Shown in pieces: positions 35,620 to 46,396 of a stretch of DNA of 64,000 nucleotides. This stretch comes from Alphaproteobacteria bacterium (GTDB taxonomy: Bacteria; Pseudomonadota; Alphaproteobacteria; UBA8366; Aestuariispiraceae), in NCBI GenBank assembly GCA_024743195.1, contig JANSXE010000015.1:20454-84453 (forward strand), given 5' to 3'. The translations under genes were made by a program, and so were the position numbers. Numbering within the stretch: position 1 is the stretch's first letter; the number at the start of each line of letters is the position of its first letter. Under the pieces are notes generated by a model that was not told the DNA's origin, made no database searches, and saw nothing but the letters and a program-made list of their open reading frames with translations.

Positions 35620-36840
35620 ATGGCCCGAATCGTGATGAAATTCGGCGGCACCTCGGTGGCGGACCTCGAGCGCATCGCCAACGCAGCCGCCCGCGTCAAG
35701 CGCGAGGTCGAAGCGGGCGCCCAGGTCGCCGTCGTGGTCTCGGCCATGGCGGGCGTGACCAACCAACTCGTCGGCTATGTCGACCAGACGAGCCGCATCT
35801 ACGACGCGCGCGAGTACGACGCGATCGTCGCTTCCGGCGAGCAGGTGACGGCCGGCCTGATGGCCCTGCGCCTGCAGGAGATGGGCGTGGCCGCGCGCAG
35901 CTGGCTCGGCTGGCAGATCCCGATCCGCACCAACGAGGTGCACGGCAAGGCGCGCATCGAGGAGATCGGGACCGAAGCGCTCGTCCCGCGGCTGGAGACG
36001 GGCGAGGTCGCCATCGTCGCCGGCTTTCAGGGGGTGAGCCCGCGCGGGCGCATCGCGACGCTGGGGCGCGGCGGGTCGGACACGACGGCGGTGGCGCTGG
36101 CCGCCGCGCTCGAGGCCGAGCGCTGCGACATCTACACGGACGTCGACGGCGTCTACACGACCGACCCGCGCATCGTGGCCAAGGCGCGCAAGCTGGAGCG
36201 CATCAGCCACGAGGAGATGCTCGAGATGGCCTCGCTGGGCGCCAAGGTGCTGCAGACGCGCTCGGTCGAACTTGCTATGAATCACGGGGTGCGGCTGCAG
36301 GTGCTGAGCAGCTTCGAGGACAAACCCGGCACCCTGGTCGTGGACGAGGACGAGATCGTGGAACAGCAGATCGTAAGCGGCATCGCCTATTCCCGCGACG
36401 AGGCGAAGGTGACCCTGGTCAAGGTGGCCGACAAGCCGGGCGTCGCGGCCTCGGTCTTCGGGCCGCTCTCCGACGCGGCGGTCAATGTGGATATGATCGT
36501 GCAATCCGTCTCCAGCGACGGCAAGCGCACCGACATGACCTTCACCGTCGCCAAGTCGGACCTGGAGCGTGCGGTCGCCACCCTGGAGAAGAACCGCGAC
36601 GGGATCGAATACGAGGACCTGATCTCGGACGCCGACGTGGTTAAGATCTCGGTCATCGGCGTCGGCATGCGCAGCCACGCCGGCGTCGCGCAGACCATGT
36701 TCCGCACGTTGGCGGAGAAGGGGATCAACATTCAGGTGATCTCCACCAGCGAGATCAAGATCTCCACGCTCGTGGCGGAGGAGTACACCGAGCTCGCGCT
36801 GCGCGCGCTGCATACGGCCTACGGGCTGGACGCCGCCTGA
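35620..36840 (+). CDS. lysC: Aspartate kinase
   Basis: First step of the lysine, threonine and methionine pathway; 406 aa. The kinase motif [13 protein letters not shown] is at the N-terminus, [12 protein letters not shown] and [16 protein letters not shown] follow, and two ACT domains (about residues 265-400) allow feedback inhibition by lysine/threonine. The ATG at 35620 has GGCGGAG 9 nt upstream; the frame is open slightly further. Confidence 0.97.
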   Translation: MARIVMKFGGTSVADLERIANAAARVKREVEAGAQVAVVVSAMAGVTNQLVGYVDQTSRIYDAREYDAIVASGEQVTAGLMALRLQEMGVAARSWLGWQIPIRTNEVHGKARIEEIGTEALVPRLETGEVAIVAGFQGVSPRGRIATLGRGGSDTTAVALAAALEAERCDIYTDVDGVYTTDPRIVAKARKLERISHEEMLEMASLGAKVLQTRSVELAMNHGVRLQVLSSFEDKPGTLVVDEDEIVEQQIVSGIAYSRDEAKVTLVKVADKPGVAASVFGPLSDAAVNVDMIVQSVSSDGKRTDMTFTVAKSDLERAVATLEKNRDGIEYEDLISDADVVKISVIGVGMRSHAGVAQTMFRTLAEKGINIQVISTSEIKISTLVAEEYTELALRALHTAYGLDAA

Positions 36841-37001
36841 CGGCGGCGCGCGACATGCGCCGGCTGCGGGGCGGCGCCGACTGGGACAGACGATTTGGGG
36901 GGCGGACGCGCCCGGCCTGACGCCGGGCCGCCCGCCCTGCGTGGGCCGCTCGGCCGGGCCGCATCGGGCGGCGGCTCAAGCGTGGGAGCGAAGTCGAAGC
37001 G

Positions 37002-39278
37002 ATGGGCGTCACCGCGAAATGGGCCGGATCGCGCTTGCTGCTGCGGCGGCTGCGCGACGTCATGGCCGGCGGCGGGACCCCGCAGGAGCGGCTCGACCGG
37101 ATCGCCAAGCTGATCGCCCGCGACATGGTGGCCGAGGTCTGCTCGATCTATGTCCGCCGCGCCGGCGACGTGCTGGAGCTGTTCGCGACCGAGGGCCTGA
37201 AGCCCGAGGCGGTGCATGCGACCCGGCTGCGCGTCGGCGAGGGGATCGTCGGCGACATCGCCGCGCACAGCCGCCCGACGGCGCTGGCCGACGCCCAGAG
37301 CCATCCGAACTTCGCCTACCGGCCGGAAACCGGCGAGGAGGCCTATAAGTCCCTGATGGGCGTGCCGATCCTGCGCGGCGGCCGGGTGCTCGGCGTGCTG
37401 GCGGTGCAGAACCGCACCAGCCGGGCCTATACCGACGAAGAAGTCGAGGTGATGGAGACCATCGCGATGGTGGTCGCCGAACTGGTCGCCTCGGGCGAGG
37501 TCGTACAGCGCCGCGAACAGGCGCCGGCGGACGGCATCGCCATGACGCCCCTGCGCCTCGACGCGGTGAAGCTGAACGCCGGTCTCGCCATGGGCCGCGC
37601 GGTGCTGCACCGGCCCTATGTGCCGGTCGGCCGGCTGATCGCCGAGGACGAGGCCCAGGAGCAGGAGCGCCTGGCCGAGGCGCTGTCCGCGATGCACCGG
37701 TCGCTTGACGACATGGTCGATCAGGCGGATGTCGACGGCGCCGGCGACCATGTGGACATCCTGAAGACCTACCGCATGATCGCCCAGGACCGCGGCTGGA
37801 TCCGCCGCATCGGAGAGGCGATCTCCACCGGCCTTACGGCAGAGGGCGCCGTCGTGCGCGTGCAGGACGAGACCCGCGCGCGGATGAAGGACGTCGAGGA
37901 CAGCTATCTGCGCGAACGGCTCCTCGACCTGGAGGACCTCGCCTACCGGCTGCTGCAGCATCTGGCCGGCGGGCCGGAACAGATGGCGGCCGCGCAGGGA
38001 GATCTGCCGGAGGACGCGATCCTGGTGGCGCGCAACATGGGCCCGGCGGAGCTGTTGGACTACGACCGGGCGCGGTTGCGCGGCCTCGTGCTGGAGGAGG
38101 GCTCGGCCACGAGCCACGTGGCCATCGTGGCCCGCGCGCTGGAGATTCCGGTGCTCGGCCGGGTGAAGAACATCGTCGATCGGGTCGAAGCCTTCGACCG
38201 CATCATCGTCGACGCCAACAACGGGGTCTGTTTCGTCCGGCCGGGGGAGGATTTCCGCGCCGCCTTCGAGACCTCGATGCGCACCTTCCAGGAGAAGCGC
38301 GAGGCCTATCGCCGCGAACGGGACCTGCCGTCCGTCTCCCGAGACGGCGTCGCGCTCGAGCTGATGATGAACGCCGGCCTGTTGATCGACATGCCGCATC
38401 TGCATGAAAGCGGCGCCTGCGGGATCGGGCTCTACCGGACCGAGGTGCCGTTCATGGTCCGCTCGGACTTTCCCGACGTCGACACCCAGACGGATCTCTA
38501 CGCGCGCATCCTGGATCAGGCGGACGGCAAGGAGGTCGTGTTCCGCACCCTCGACATCGGCGGCGACAAGGTGTTGCCCTACTTCCAGTCGTCCGACGAG
38601 GAGAACCCGGCCATGGGCTGGCGCGCGATCCGGATCGCGATGGATCGGCCCGGGCTGCTGCGCACGCAGTTGCGCGCCATGTTGCGCGCGGCCGGGGAGC
38701 GGCCGATCTCGATCATGTTCCCGATGGTCGCCGACCTAACCGAGTTCGAGTACGCGCGGCGCCTGTTGATGAAGGAGTTGCGCCGCGCGGAGGAGCGCGG
38801 CGGACCGGCGCCCGGGCGCGTGAAGGTCGGCGCCATGCTGGAGGTTCCCTCCCTCGCCTTCCAGATCCGCGCGATGGCCGGGCGGGCGGACTTCCTCTCG
38901 GTCGGCTCGAACGATCTGATGCAGTTCCTGTTCGCATCCGACCGGGGCAATCCCAGGCTCGACGGGCGTTACGATCCGCTGTCTCCGCCCGCGCTCGCCT
39001 TCCTCGCCCATGTGGTGCGCGAGGCCGACGCGGCGCGCATCCCGCTGTCGGTTTGCGGCGAGATGGCGGGCGACCCGATCCAGGCGATGGCGTTGATCGG
39101 GCTGGGCCTGCGCCGGCTGTCCATGGCGCCGGCGGCGATCGGTCCGGTGCGGACCATGGTGCGCTCGCTCCATGTGGCGGCGACCGGGGCCTTCACCGAA
39201 AGCCTGCTCGACGCGCGCGGCCACAGCCTGCGCGCGCGGCTCGCCGGCTTTGCGCGCGACCACGGCGTGGTGCTGTAG
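37002..39278 (+). CDS. ptsP: Nitrogen PTS enzyme I (PtsP)
   Basis: First phosphotransferase of the nitrogen regulatory PTS, 758 aa. An N-terminal GAF domain (about 20-165) precedes the enzyme I part. The phosphorylated His372 is in GSATSHVAIVARAL, and the PEP-binding C-terminal barrel shows GIGLYRTEVPFMV, FRTLDIGGDKVLPY and the catalytic Cys in LSVCGEMAGDP. It moves phosphate from PEP to NPr/EIIA-Ntr and links nitrogen and potassium status to regulation. Downstream of lysC, as is common in alphaproteobacteria. Confidence 0.96.
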   Translation: MGVTAKWAGSRLLLRRLRDVMAGGGTPQERLDRIAKLIARDMVAEVCSIYVRRAGDVLELFATEGLKPEAVHATRLRVGEGIVGDIAAHSRPTALADAQSHPNFAYRPETGEEAYKSLMGVPILRGGRVLGVLAVQNRTSRAYTDEEVEVMETIAMVVAELVASGEVVQRREQAPADGIAMTPLRLDAVKLNAGLAMGRAVLHRPYVPVGRLIAEDEAQEQERLAEALSAMHRSLDDMVDQADVDGAGDHVDILKTYRMIAQDRGWIRRIGEAISTGLTAEGAVVRVQDETRARMKDVEDSYLRERLLDLEDLAYRLLQHLAGGPEQMAAAQGDLPEDAILVARNMGPAELLDYDRARLRGLVLEEGSATSHVAIVARALEIPVLGRVKNIVDRVEAFDRIIVDANNGVCFVRPGEDFRAAFETSMRTFQEKREAYRRERDLPSVSRDGVALELMMNAGLLIDMPHLHESGACGIGLYRTEVPFMVRSDFPDVDTQTDLYARILDQADGKEVVFRTLDIGGDKVLPYFQSSDEENPAMGWRAIRIAMDRPGLLRTQLRAMLRAAGERPISIMFPMVADLTEFEYARRLLMKELRRAEERGGPAPGRVKVGAMLEVPSLAFQIRAMAGRADFLSVGSNDLMQFLFASDRGNPRLDGRYDPLSPPALAFLAHVVREADAARIPLSVCGEMAGDPIQAMALIGLGLRRLSMAPAAIGPVRTMVRSLHVAATGAFTESLLDARGHSLRARLAGFARDHGVVL

Positions 39279-39505
39279 CGCGCGCCCCGAAACGCGGCCG
39301 GGGCGGGTCCAAGTCGGGCATTGCGTTTCCGCCTCTCATCCTCATACTGTCCCTGAATCGTTGGCGTTTTACGCTCACCGCGGTGGGGCGGGCGGAGACG
39401 GCGGGCCGGGAGGGGCGGTCCGGCGTCGAGCGGCGGCGACGCGTCCCGTGCGCGTCGCGCGTCAACCGTCCCGTCAAGGCGCAACCGAAAGTCGATCCGA
39501 CCAAT

Positions 39506-41188
39506 ATGGCGCGCGCATCCCAGTTCGACCGGCAATCCGACCCTGACGGGAGCGGAGAGGCGCCGCGCGCCCGCGTCGGCGACATCCTGCGCAGCGCCCG
39601 ACTGTCCCGCGACGAGGATCTGCGCGACGTCGCGGCGAAGCTGCGCATCCGCTATCCCTATCTCGAAGCGATCGAAGAGGGGCGGCTGAACGACCTGCCC
39701 GGCCCGACCTACGCGATCGGATTCGTGCGCGCCTATGCGGACTATCTGGGGTTGGAGACCGAGGATGTGGTCGCCCGCTTCAAGGCGGACGGGCGCGCGC
39801 TCGACGGCAAGGCGGAGCTCGTCTTCCCGGAGCCGTTGCCCGGCAGCCGGGCCCCGGGATTCGCGCTGCTGTTCGTCGCCGTCGTGCTGGGCGGCTTGGT
39901 CTATGGCGGTTGGCTCTACGTGTCGGGCCAGGATCGGCCCGTCGCAGACATCATCCCGGCGGTTCCCGAAGAGTTGGCCAAGCTGATCGACGGCGTCTCC
40001 GAGTCGGGGCCCGCCAATGGCGAAGCGGCGCCGACGGCCCCGGCGGCGCCTCCCGCAGACGCGGCGGGGACCCCCGATGGACCGTCGGCGGCCCCTGCGC
40101 CCGACCGGGCGACGCCTGACGACCCGGGTCCTGACAGCGCTCCGCCGGCCAGCGACCCCGCCGTCGCAGCGTCCGGTGCATCGGCGGGCGACGACGCCGC
40201 TCCGGCGGCGCCGGGGGTCGCAGACTCGCGGCCGGCAACGCCTGCTGCGCCGGCCGAAGCAGGCGCCGCGCCGGCCGAAACGCCCGCGTCCGAAACGACC
40301 GCGTCCGGATCCGCGGAAACGCCCGCCGGCATCGCGGTTGACGCGGCGCCCGATCCTGCGAGCGAAGCTGGGGCCGACACGGCGGGCGACACGACAGCCG
40401 ACACGACAGCCGACACGACGACCGAAACGACGGCCGATGCTGCAGTCGACATGACCGTCGACGCTGCGGCTGAGGCTGCGGGCGACCCTGCGACCGAGGC
40501 CCTCGCCGAGGCCGCCCCCGAAACGCCGATGCGGAGCGTTGAGCCGGCGGGCCCGGAGACGTCCGCCCTCAGCACCCCCGCCCTTCGAACTGGGGAGACG
40601 CCGACGGCGGACGGGACGGCGTCGGCGCAGGACGCCGCGTCGACGGTCGGTGGGGCGGAGGCCGCCGATGGGTCGGCCGCGCCGGCGGGCGCCCGGCAAG
40701 ACGCCGATCAGCCGGCCGAGGCTGGGTCGGCCGTGGCCGCTATCCCGTCGACGCCTGACGCGCCGACGCCTGACGCGCCGACGCCCGAGGTCTCGGAAAG
40801 CGCCCCGACAGCCCCGCCTCCCCCAGCGCCGTCCCCGCCGACCCCGGAAACGCCTGCTGTGGCCCCGTCGGCGACGGGCGACGAGACGGGACGGATTTAC
40901 GGAGCCGCGGCCGATCGATCCCGCGTCGCGCTCACGGCGCGCGTCGCCTCCTGGATCGAGGTGAAGGGGCCGGACGGCCAGACCCTTCTGGCCCGTCTTC
41001 TGCGGGCGGGCGAGACCTACCGGGCGCCGGATCGCGCCGGCGTGACGTTGGTCACGGGCAACGCCGGCGGGCTCGAGATCACGGTCGACGGGGAGCGCGC
41101 GCCGGACATCGGCCCGCTTGGCGCCGTGCGCCGCAACGTCGCCCTCGACCCCGACAAGCTGAAGGCCGGCGTCGCGGCCGACGGCTGA
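39506..41188 (+). CDS. RodZ-like HTH/DUF4115 membrane protein with a long disordered linker
   Basis: A 560-aa protein with a RodZ-type layout. A cytoplasmic helix-turn-helix (about residues 25-95; [40 protein letters not shown]) is followed by a single membrane helix (about 112-132, [19 protein letters not shown]), a roughly 300-residue Ala/Pro/Thr/Asp-rich linker full of short repeats, and a C-terminal DUF4115 domain (about 465-550). RodZ anchors the MreB cytoskeleton in rods; in alphaproteobacteria this gene is often next to ispG. The linker is much longer than usual. Confidence 0.85.
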   Translation: MARASQFDRQSDPDGSGEAPRARVGDILRSARLSRDEDLRDVAAKLRIRYPYLEAIEEGRLNDLPGPTYAIGFVRAYADYLGLETEDVVARFKADGRALDGKAELVFPEPLPGSRAPGFALLFVAVVLGGLVYGGWLYVSGQDRPVADIIPAVPEELAKLIDGVSESGPANGEAAPTAPAAPPADAAGTPDGPSAAPAPDRATPDDPGPDSAPPASDPAVAASGASAGDDAAPAAPGVADSRPATPAAPAEAGAAPAETPASETTASGSAETPAGIAVDAAPDPASEAGADTAGDTTADTTADTTTETTADAAVDMTVDAAAEAAGDPATEALAEAAPETPMRSVEPAGPETSALSTPALRTGETPTADGTASAQDAASTVGGAEAADGSAAPAGARQDADQPAEAGSAVAAIPSTPDAPTPDAPTPEVSESAPTAPPPPAPSPPTPETPAVAPSATGDETGRIYGAAADRSRVALTARVASWIEVKGPDGQTLLARLLRAGETYRAPDRAGVTLVTGNAGGLEITVDGERAPDIGPLGAVRRNVALDPDKLKAGVAADG

Positions 41189-41309
41189 CCCGGGTCCCCA
41201 TCGCCGCTATCGCTTGATTTCGAACGCCCGGGCCCGCATCTTGGGGGAAAGCGGCCGGCCGCGTACCGCGCGACGGCCACTCGTGGGATCGAAGCGGGGC
41301 GAACCAGCC

Positions 41310-42467
41310 ATGAGCGTCAGGCCCTATCGCGACATCTACCGGCGCACCTCGCGTCAGATCATGGTCGGCAAGGTTCCGGTCGGCGGCGATGCGCCGATCT
41401 CCGTGCAGACCATGACGAACACGCTGACCGCGGATGCGGAGGCGACGATCGCCCAGATCCGGCGCTGCGAGATCGCGGGCGCGGACATCGTGCGCGTCTC
41501 CTGCCCGGACGTGGAATCGACCGAGGCGCTGAAACACATCGTTCCGGAAGTCACCGTCCCGGTCGTCGCGGACATCCACTTCCACTACAAGCGCGCGATC
41601 GAGGCGGCCGAGGCCGGCGCCGCGTGCCTGCGCATCAATCCGGGCAATATCGGCTCGTCGGAGCGCGTGCGCGAGGTGGTGAAGGCGGCCAAGGACCACG
41701 GCTGTTCGATCCGGATCGGGGTGAACGCCGGCTCGCTCGAGAAACACCTGCTGGAGAAATACGGCGAGCCCTGCCCCGACGCGATGGTCGAAAGCGCGCT
41801 GGAGCACGCGCGCATCCTGGAGGACAACGACTTCCGGGAGTTCAAGATCTCGGTCAAGGCGTCAGACGTGTTCCTGGCCGCGGCGGCCTATCAGCAACTG
41901 GCGGAGGCCTGCGACTACCCGCTGCATCTCGGCGTCACGGAGGCCGGCGGCCTGCGCGCGGGCACCATCAAGTCCGCGCTCGGCATCGGCTCGCTGCTCT
42001 GGGCCGGGATCGGGGACACGATCCGCGTCTCGCTCTCGGCCGAGCCGGAGGAGGAGGTGCGCGTCGGCTTCGACATCCTGAAGGCGCTCAACCTGCGCCA
42101 TCGGGGGGTCAACGTGATCTCCTGCCCGTCCTGCGCGCGCCAGCAGTTCGACGTGATCGAAACGGTGAAGGTGCTGGAGGACCGGCTCGCGCACATCACC
42201 ACGCCGATGACCGTTTCGGTGATCGGCTGCGTCGTCAACGGTCCGGGCGAGGCGCGCGAGACCGACATCGGCTTCACCGGCGGCGGCAAGGGCACGCACC
42301 AGGTCTATATCGCCGGTCAACCCGCGCACCGCTTGAAGGACCGGGACATCGTCGACCACCTGGTCGAGCTGGTCGAAGCCAAGGCGGCGGAGATCGAAGC
42401 GGAGAAGGCCGCGGCCGACGCCGCCCTAGAGGCCCCGCGCAGCCAGCCCGCCGACGCCGCCGAATAG
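41310..42467 (+). CDS. ispG: 4-hydroxy-3-methylbut-2-en-1-yl diphosphate synthase
   Basis: An iron-sulfur enzyme of the MEP isoprenoid pathway, 385 aa. Typical stretches are [45 protein letters not shown] and the cluster-binding Cys residues in [12 protein letters not shown] and [16 protein letters not shown]. The ATG at 41310 is preferred over upstream in-frame starts because the normal N-terminus begins there. Lies between the RodZ-like and hemA genes. Confidence 0.97.
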   Translation: MSVRPYRDIYRRTSRQIMVGKVPVGGDAPISVQTMTNTLTADAEATIAQIRRCEIAGADIVRVSCPDVESTEALKHIVPEVTVPVVADIHFHYKRAIEAAEAGAACLRINPGNIGSSERVREVVKAAKDHGCSIRIGVNAGSLEKHLLEKYGEPCPDAMVESALEHARILEDNDFREFKISVKASDVFLAAAAYQQLAEACDYPLHLGVTEAGGLRAGTIKSALGIGSLLWAGIGDTIRVSLSAEPEEEVRVGFDILKALNLRHRGVNVISCPSCARQQFDVIETVKVLEDRLAHITTPMTVSVIGCVVNGPGEARETDIGFTGGGKGTHQVYIAGQPAHRLKDRDIVDHLVELVEAKAAEIEAEKAAADAALEAPRSQPADAAE

Positions 42468-42497
42468 CGTCTCACCCGCGAAGAGGATCGGAGACCC

Positions 42498-43898
42498 GTG
42501 ACGGAGCGTCCATCCGTCGGCCGGCCCGCATCCGCGCGGCCCTATATCGTCGGCGCGAGCCATCGCACCGCGAACGGCCGCCTGCGCGAAGCGCTCTTCG
42601 TCGAAGAGGCCATGCTCGACGACGCCTATGCGGCGCTGATCGCGGACGGGCTCGCGCCCGCCGCCCTGCTGTCGACCTGCGACCGGGTGGAGTTGCATGG
42701 GCTGTCCGACGATCCGGAGACGGCGGCGGCAAAGGCCGAAGCCTTCCTGGCGCGTCGGGCCGACCTGGCGCCGGACCGACTGGACGGCTCGGTCTACCGG
42801 CTCTATGACGCGGATGCGGTGCAGCATCTCTACGCCGTCGCCGCCGCGCTGGACAGCCAGATGGTGGGCGAGGCGCAGATCCTGGGCCAGCTCAAGGCGG
42901 CGGTCTTGCGCGCGCAGGCGGCCGGCGCGCTCGACGCGGAGCTGGAGCGTCTTTACCAGGCCGCCTTCCAGACCGCGAAGCGCGTGCGCAGTCAGACACG
43001 CATCGGCGAGGGGGCGGTCTCCGTCGCCGCCGCGGCCGTGCGCATCGCAGGCGATCTCTTCGGCGATCTGTCGCGCCGGCGCGGTCTGATCGTGGGGCTC
43101 GGCGACGCCGCCGGCGTGATGGTGGAGCAGTTCGCCCGCGCGGCGCTTCATCGCTTCGACCAGACGGGCCCGTCGCGCCGCACCGAACGCGCGGCCGCGC
43201 GCGCCGGCCTCAATTTCGTTCCCTTCGACCGGCTGGCGGACGCGCTTGCGGCGGCGGACGTGGTGGTGACGGCGGGCGGGCTCGGCCGCTATCTGGTCGA
43301 CCGGAAAGCGGCCGAAGCGGCGCTGGCGGCGCGCAAGCGCCGGCCGATCCTGATCCTCGATTGCGGCGTGCCGCAGGATGTCGACCCGTCGGTGGATGCG
43401 CTGGAGGAGGTCTTCCTCTATACGTTGGCAGACGTCGAGAAGCTGGCCGAGCGCGGTCAGCTCGACCGTTGGGCGGAGGCGGAGGAAGCCGCGCGGATGG
43501 TCGAGGCCGCCGTGGTGGAATGGCGCCGCGCTCAGGCGGAGCGTGAAGGCGTACCGGCGCTCGTGGCCCTGCGCGAGCATTTCGAGACGCTGCGTCAGGA
43601 GGTCCTGACCCGTCATCCGCGCGCCGACGCGGAGGAGGCGACCCGGCTTCTGATGAACCGGCTGCTGCACCGGCCGAGCGAAGCGCTGCGCGCAATCGCC
43701 GCCGACGGCGGGTCGGCAGATCTGCGCGATACGGTCACGGTGAACCGGGTGATCGCGCGGCTCTTCGGCGTCGGCCCGAGCGCCGATCAGGCGGACTCGC
43801 CCGCCGCGGACCCCGATCCCGATCCCGCGCCCACGCCCACGCCCACGCCCACGCCCACGCCCACGCCCACGTCGGTCGAGAAAAGAAAGGAACCCTGA
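42498..43898 (+). CDS. hemA: Glutamyl-tRNA reductase
   Basis: First enzyme of the C5 route to 5-aminolevulinate (heme), 466 aa, starting with GTG. The catalytic Cys61 is in [12 protein letters not shown] (the usual motif is STCNR). [35 protein letters not shown] and the NADPH domain stretch [14 protein letters not shown] are recognised, but the usual GAGE glycine motif reads GLGDAAG. The C-terminus ends in a Pro-Thr repeat. Most alphaproteobacteria make aminolevulinate with ALA synthase instead, so this is notable. It stands where hisS is found in some relatives, upstream of prfA. Confidence 0.92.
   Translation: MTERPSVGRPASARPYIVGASHRTANGRLREALFVEEAMLDDAYAALIADGLAPAALLSTCDRVELHGLSDDPETAAAKAEAFLARRADLAPDRLDGSVYRLYDADAVQHLYAVAAALDSQMVGEAQILGQLKAAVLRAQAAGALDAELERLYQAAFQTAKRVRSQTRIGEGAVSVAAAAVRIAGDLFGDLSRRRGLIVGLGDAAGVMVEQFARAALHRFDQTGPSRRTERAAARAGLNFVPFDRLADALAAADVVVTAGGLGRYLVDRKAAEAALAARKRRPILILDCGVPQDVDPSVDALEEVFLYTLADVEKLAERGQLDRWAEAEEAARMVEAAVVEWRRAQAEREGVPALVALREHFETLRQEVLTRHPRADAEEATRLLMNRLLHRPSEALRAIAADGGSADLRDTVTVNRVIARLFGVGPSADQADSPAADPDPDPAPTPTPTPTPTPTPTSVEKRKEP
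43830..43871 (+). repeat. Hexanucleotide tandem repeat at the end of hemA
   Basis: Seven perfect copies of CCCACG encoding a Pro-Thr tail, preceded by a short CCCGAT-type repeat (Pro-Asp). Being a multiple of three, copy-number changes alter tail length but not the frame. The repeat ends 25 bp before the hemA stop and 31 bp before the prfA start. Confidence 0.95.
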
Positions 43899-43902
43899 TC
43901 CC

Positions 43903-44985
43903 ATGGGGTGGATCGACAATCTTGAGCGTGTTCTGGCGCGCCACCGGGAGCTGTCCGACGGCATGGCGGGCGGCGATCTGTCCGCCGACGTCTTCCGCGC
44001 CTATTCCAAGGAGTACGCCGATCTTTCCCCGCTCGTGGAAAAGGCCGAAGCCTTCAAGGCCGCCCAGGCCGAGCGCGCGGATCTCGAGGGGTTGCTGGAA
44101 GACGCGGAGAGCGACGCCGAGATGCGGGCGCTGGCGCGCGAGGAGCTGGCGGCGCTGGAGGAGCGCCTGCCCGAGATCGAGCGCGAGCTGAAGCTGCTGC
44201 TGTTGCCCAAGGACGAGGCCGACGACCGCAACGCCATCCTGGAGATCCGCGCCGGGACCGGCGGCGACGAGGCGGCGCTGTTCGCCGGCGATCTGTTCCG
44301 GATGTATCAGCGCTACTGTCAGGCTGAGGGCTGGCGGCTCGAGGTCATCGAGGCGAGCGAGAACGAGATCGGCGGCTATTCGCAGATCGTCGCCGAAGTG
44401 TCCGGCGAAGGCGTCTTCGGCAAGCTGAAGTACGAATCCGGCGTCCACCGCGTGCAACGCGTGCCGGAGACCGAATCGGGCGGGCGAATCCACACCTCCG
44501 CCGCCACCGTCGCCGTGCTGCCGGAGGCGGAGGAGGTCGACCTGGAAATCGACGAGGGCGACTTGCGCGTCGACACCTATCGCAGCCAGGGAGCCGGCGG
44601 CCAGCATGTGAACACCACCGACAGCGCGGTGCGCATCACCCATCTGCCGAGCGGCGTCGTCGTCACCTGTCAGGACGAGAAGTCGCAGCACAAGAACCGC
44701 GCCAAGGCGATGAAGGTGCTGCGCGCCCGGCTGTACGAGGCCGAGCGCGAGCGCCAGATCAGCGAGCGCGCCGAGAGCCGCAAGATGCAGGTCGGCAGCG
44801 GCGACCGGTCGGAGCGCATCCGGACCTACAACTTCCCGCAAGGGCGCGTCACCGACCACCGGATCAACCTGACGCTCTACAAGCTCGACAAGGTGATCAC
44901 GGGCGAGGCGCTGGGGGAAGTGATCGACGCCCTGATCCTGGAGGATCGCGCCGCCCGATTGGCCGCGATCGGCGAGGATGCGTGA
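43903..44985 (+). CDS. prfA: Peptide chain release factor 1
   Basis: Terminates translation at UAA/UAG; 360 aa. The catalytic GGQ is in [20 protein letters not shown], and the RF1-type stop-recognition tripeptide region reads [21 protein letters not shown] precedes the ATG and overlaps the hemA stop region. It overlaps the prmC start by 8 bp, so the factor and its modifying enzyme are coupled. Confidence 0.97.
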   Translation: MGWIDNLERVLARHRELSDGMAGGDLSADVFRAYSKEYADLSPLVEKAEAFKAAQAERADLEGLLEDAESDAEMRALAREELAALEERLPEIERELKLLLLPKDEADDRNAILEIRAGTGGDEAALFAGDLFRMYQRYCQAEGWRLEVIEASENEIGGYSQIVAEVSGEGVFGKLKYESGVHRVQRVPETESGGRIHTSAATVAVLPEAEEVDLEIDEGDLRVDTYRSQGAGGQHVNTTDSAVRITHLPSGVVVTCQDEKSQHKNRAKAMKVLRARLYEAERERQISERAESRKMQVGSGDRSERIRTYNFPQGRVTDHRINLTLYKLDKVITGEALGEVIDALILEDRAARLAAIGEDA

Positions 44986-45853
44986 GGCCGCGACCGATGC
45001 GCCGAAGACCATCGCGGCGCTGAGCGCCGAGGCGCGTCGGACACTGGAGGACGCGGGCGTCGACGCCGCGGCGGGCGACGTGCGCGTGCTGCTCGCCGCC
45101 GCTCTCGACCGACCGGCGGCGAGCCTGATCGGGGCGGGCGCAGAGACCGTATCGGGCGGAGGCGCATGGCGGTTCCGCGGACTGATCGCCCGGCGCGCCG
45201 CCCGCGAGCCCGTCTCCCGCATCCTGGGACGGCGCGAGTTCTGGAGCCTCGACTTTGCGATCGATCGCGGCGTGCTCGACCCGCGGGCCGACAGCGAGTG
45301 CCTGGTCGAGGCGGCGCTCCAGCACGCCGCAGACCGCCCGGCGCCGCTGCGGGTCGCGGACCTTGGGGTCGGCAGCGGGTGCCTGCTGCTCTCCGTGCTG
45401 CATGAGCGCGCCCGGGCGCTCGGCGTCGGCGTCGATCGCGCGGAGGCCAGCGCCTGCACGGCGCGGCGCAACGCCGCCGCGCTCGGCCTGGCCGACCGTG
45501 CGCTGATCGTCGTCGGCGACTGGACCGAAGCGCTCGGCGGACCGTTCGACCTGCTGCTCGCGAACCCGCCCTATATCCCGAGCGCCGCCGTCCCGGCGCT
45601 GGCGCCGGAGGTCCGCGGCTGGGACCCGATCGGCGCGCTGGACGGCGGCGCGGACGGGCTCGACGCCTACCGGGCCATTCTGCCGGCGGCGCGCCGGCTG
45701 CTCGCTCCCGGCGGCGCGGCGATCCTGGAGCTCGGCGCGGGGCAATGGTCGGCGGTCGCGGATCTCGCCGTCGCGGCGGGTCTCAGGCCGACGCGCTGCG
45801 TCCGGGATGCGGCAGGAATTGCGCGGTGCCTCGTCGCCGAGACCGCACCGTGA
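44978..45853 (+). CDS. prmC: Release factor glutamine methyltransferase
   Basis: Methylates the Gln of the GGQ motif in release factors; 291 aa. Motif I reads [18 protein letters not shown] and the catalytic NPPY is in [11 protein letters not shown]. The N-terminal helical domain that recognises the release factor (about residues 1-85) is present. Overlaps prfA by 8 bp. Confidence 0.96.
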   Translation: MREAATDAPKTIAALSAEARRTLEDAGVDAAAGDVRVLLAAALDRPAASLIGAGAETVSGGGAWRFRGLIARRAAREPVSRILGRREFWSLDFAIDRGVLDPRADSECLVEAALQHAADRPAPLRVADLGVGSGCLLLSVLHERARALGVGVDRAEASACTARRNAAALGLADRALIVVGDWTEALGGPFDLLLANPPYIPSAAVPALAPEVRGWDPIGALDGGADGLDAYRAILPAARRLLAPGGAAILELGAGQWSAVADLAVAAGLRPTRCVRDAAGIARCLVAETAP

Positions 45854-45893
45854 CGCCGGGCGTCGGGGATCGTCGGTCGGCGGCAAAAACCGC

Positions 45894-45922
45894 TTGGAAA
45901 GGCGCACGGGACGGGCTAGGGT
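45894..45922 (+). promoter_or_regulatory. Candidate promoter and long leader before the DUF4167 gene
   Basis: TTGGAA (45894-45899) and TAGGGT (45917-45922) are separated by 17 bp, a good sigma-70 arrangement. The stretch 45854-46396 (543 bp) has no supported gene, so a transcript from this promoter would have an unusually long leader of about 470 nt before the DUF4167 gene. It includes a strong stem from GCCCGGGC and GCCCGGGG. Small open frames in it look random. Confidence 0.4.
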
Positions 45923-46396
45923 CTCTACCGCGTCGGGTGCGCGTCGCGGCGGGTTTGCGGGATGAACCGCTCCGTACGCCGCGACCAGGGCGACGCAGGC
46001 CGACAATCCGATGAACCGGCGACCGTCGCCCGGGCAAAGCGCCCGGGGCCGCTGGATAATCGAGCCGGCGACCGCAGTGCGCCCGACCCCCGAAGAGGCG
46101 ACGGTTCGGCCCGAAGGCGTCGAACCGGAAGCGGCCGCGGCCCCTGTCCGCGGACGACGCGCCGAGCGATAGGCGCTGGAACATCGGCGCTCTTGCATAG
46201 GCGCCGCGCCGCAAGGGGACGCCTAGGAACGACGGTCGAGCGCGACAGGTCGCATCCCAGCCGGGGCGCGTCCGGGTGGGTCGGAGCGGTCGAACCGATG
46301 AGGGGCGCCGGCGGCGCGTGCGGCCTTGTCCATCAAGGCGCGGGCGGCCCGGCGCAAGAGCCCCGCTGACGACAGCGGAATCGAACGAGGTTGGGT

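Noticed and set aside
44897..46198. A 433-codon minus-strand frame over prmC and the following gap
   Set aside because: Arg/Pro/Ala-rich shadow; does not add support for a gene in the 543-bp gap.
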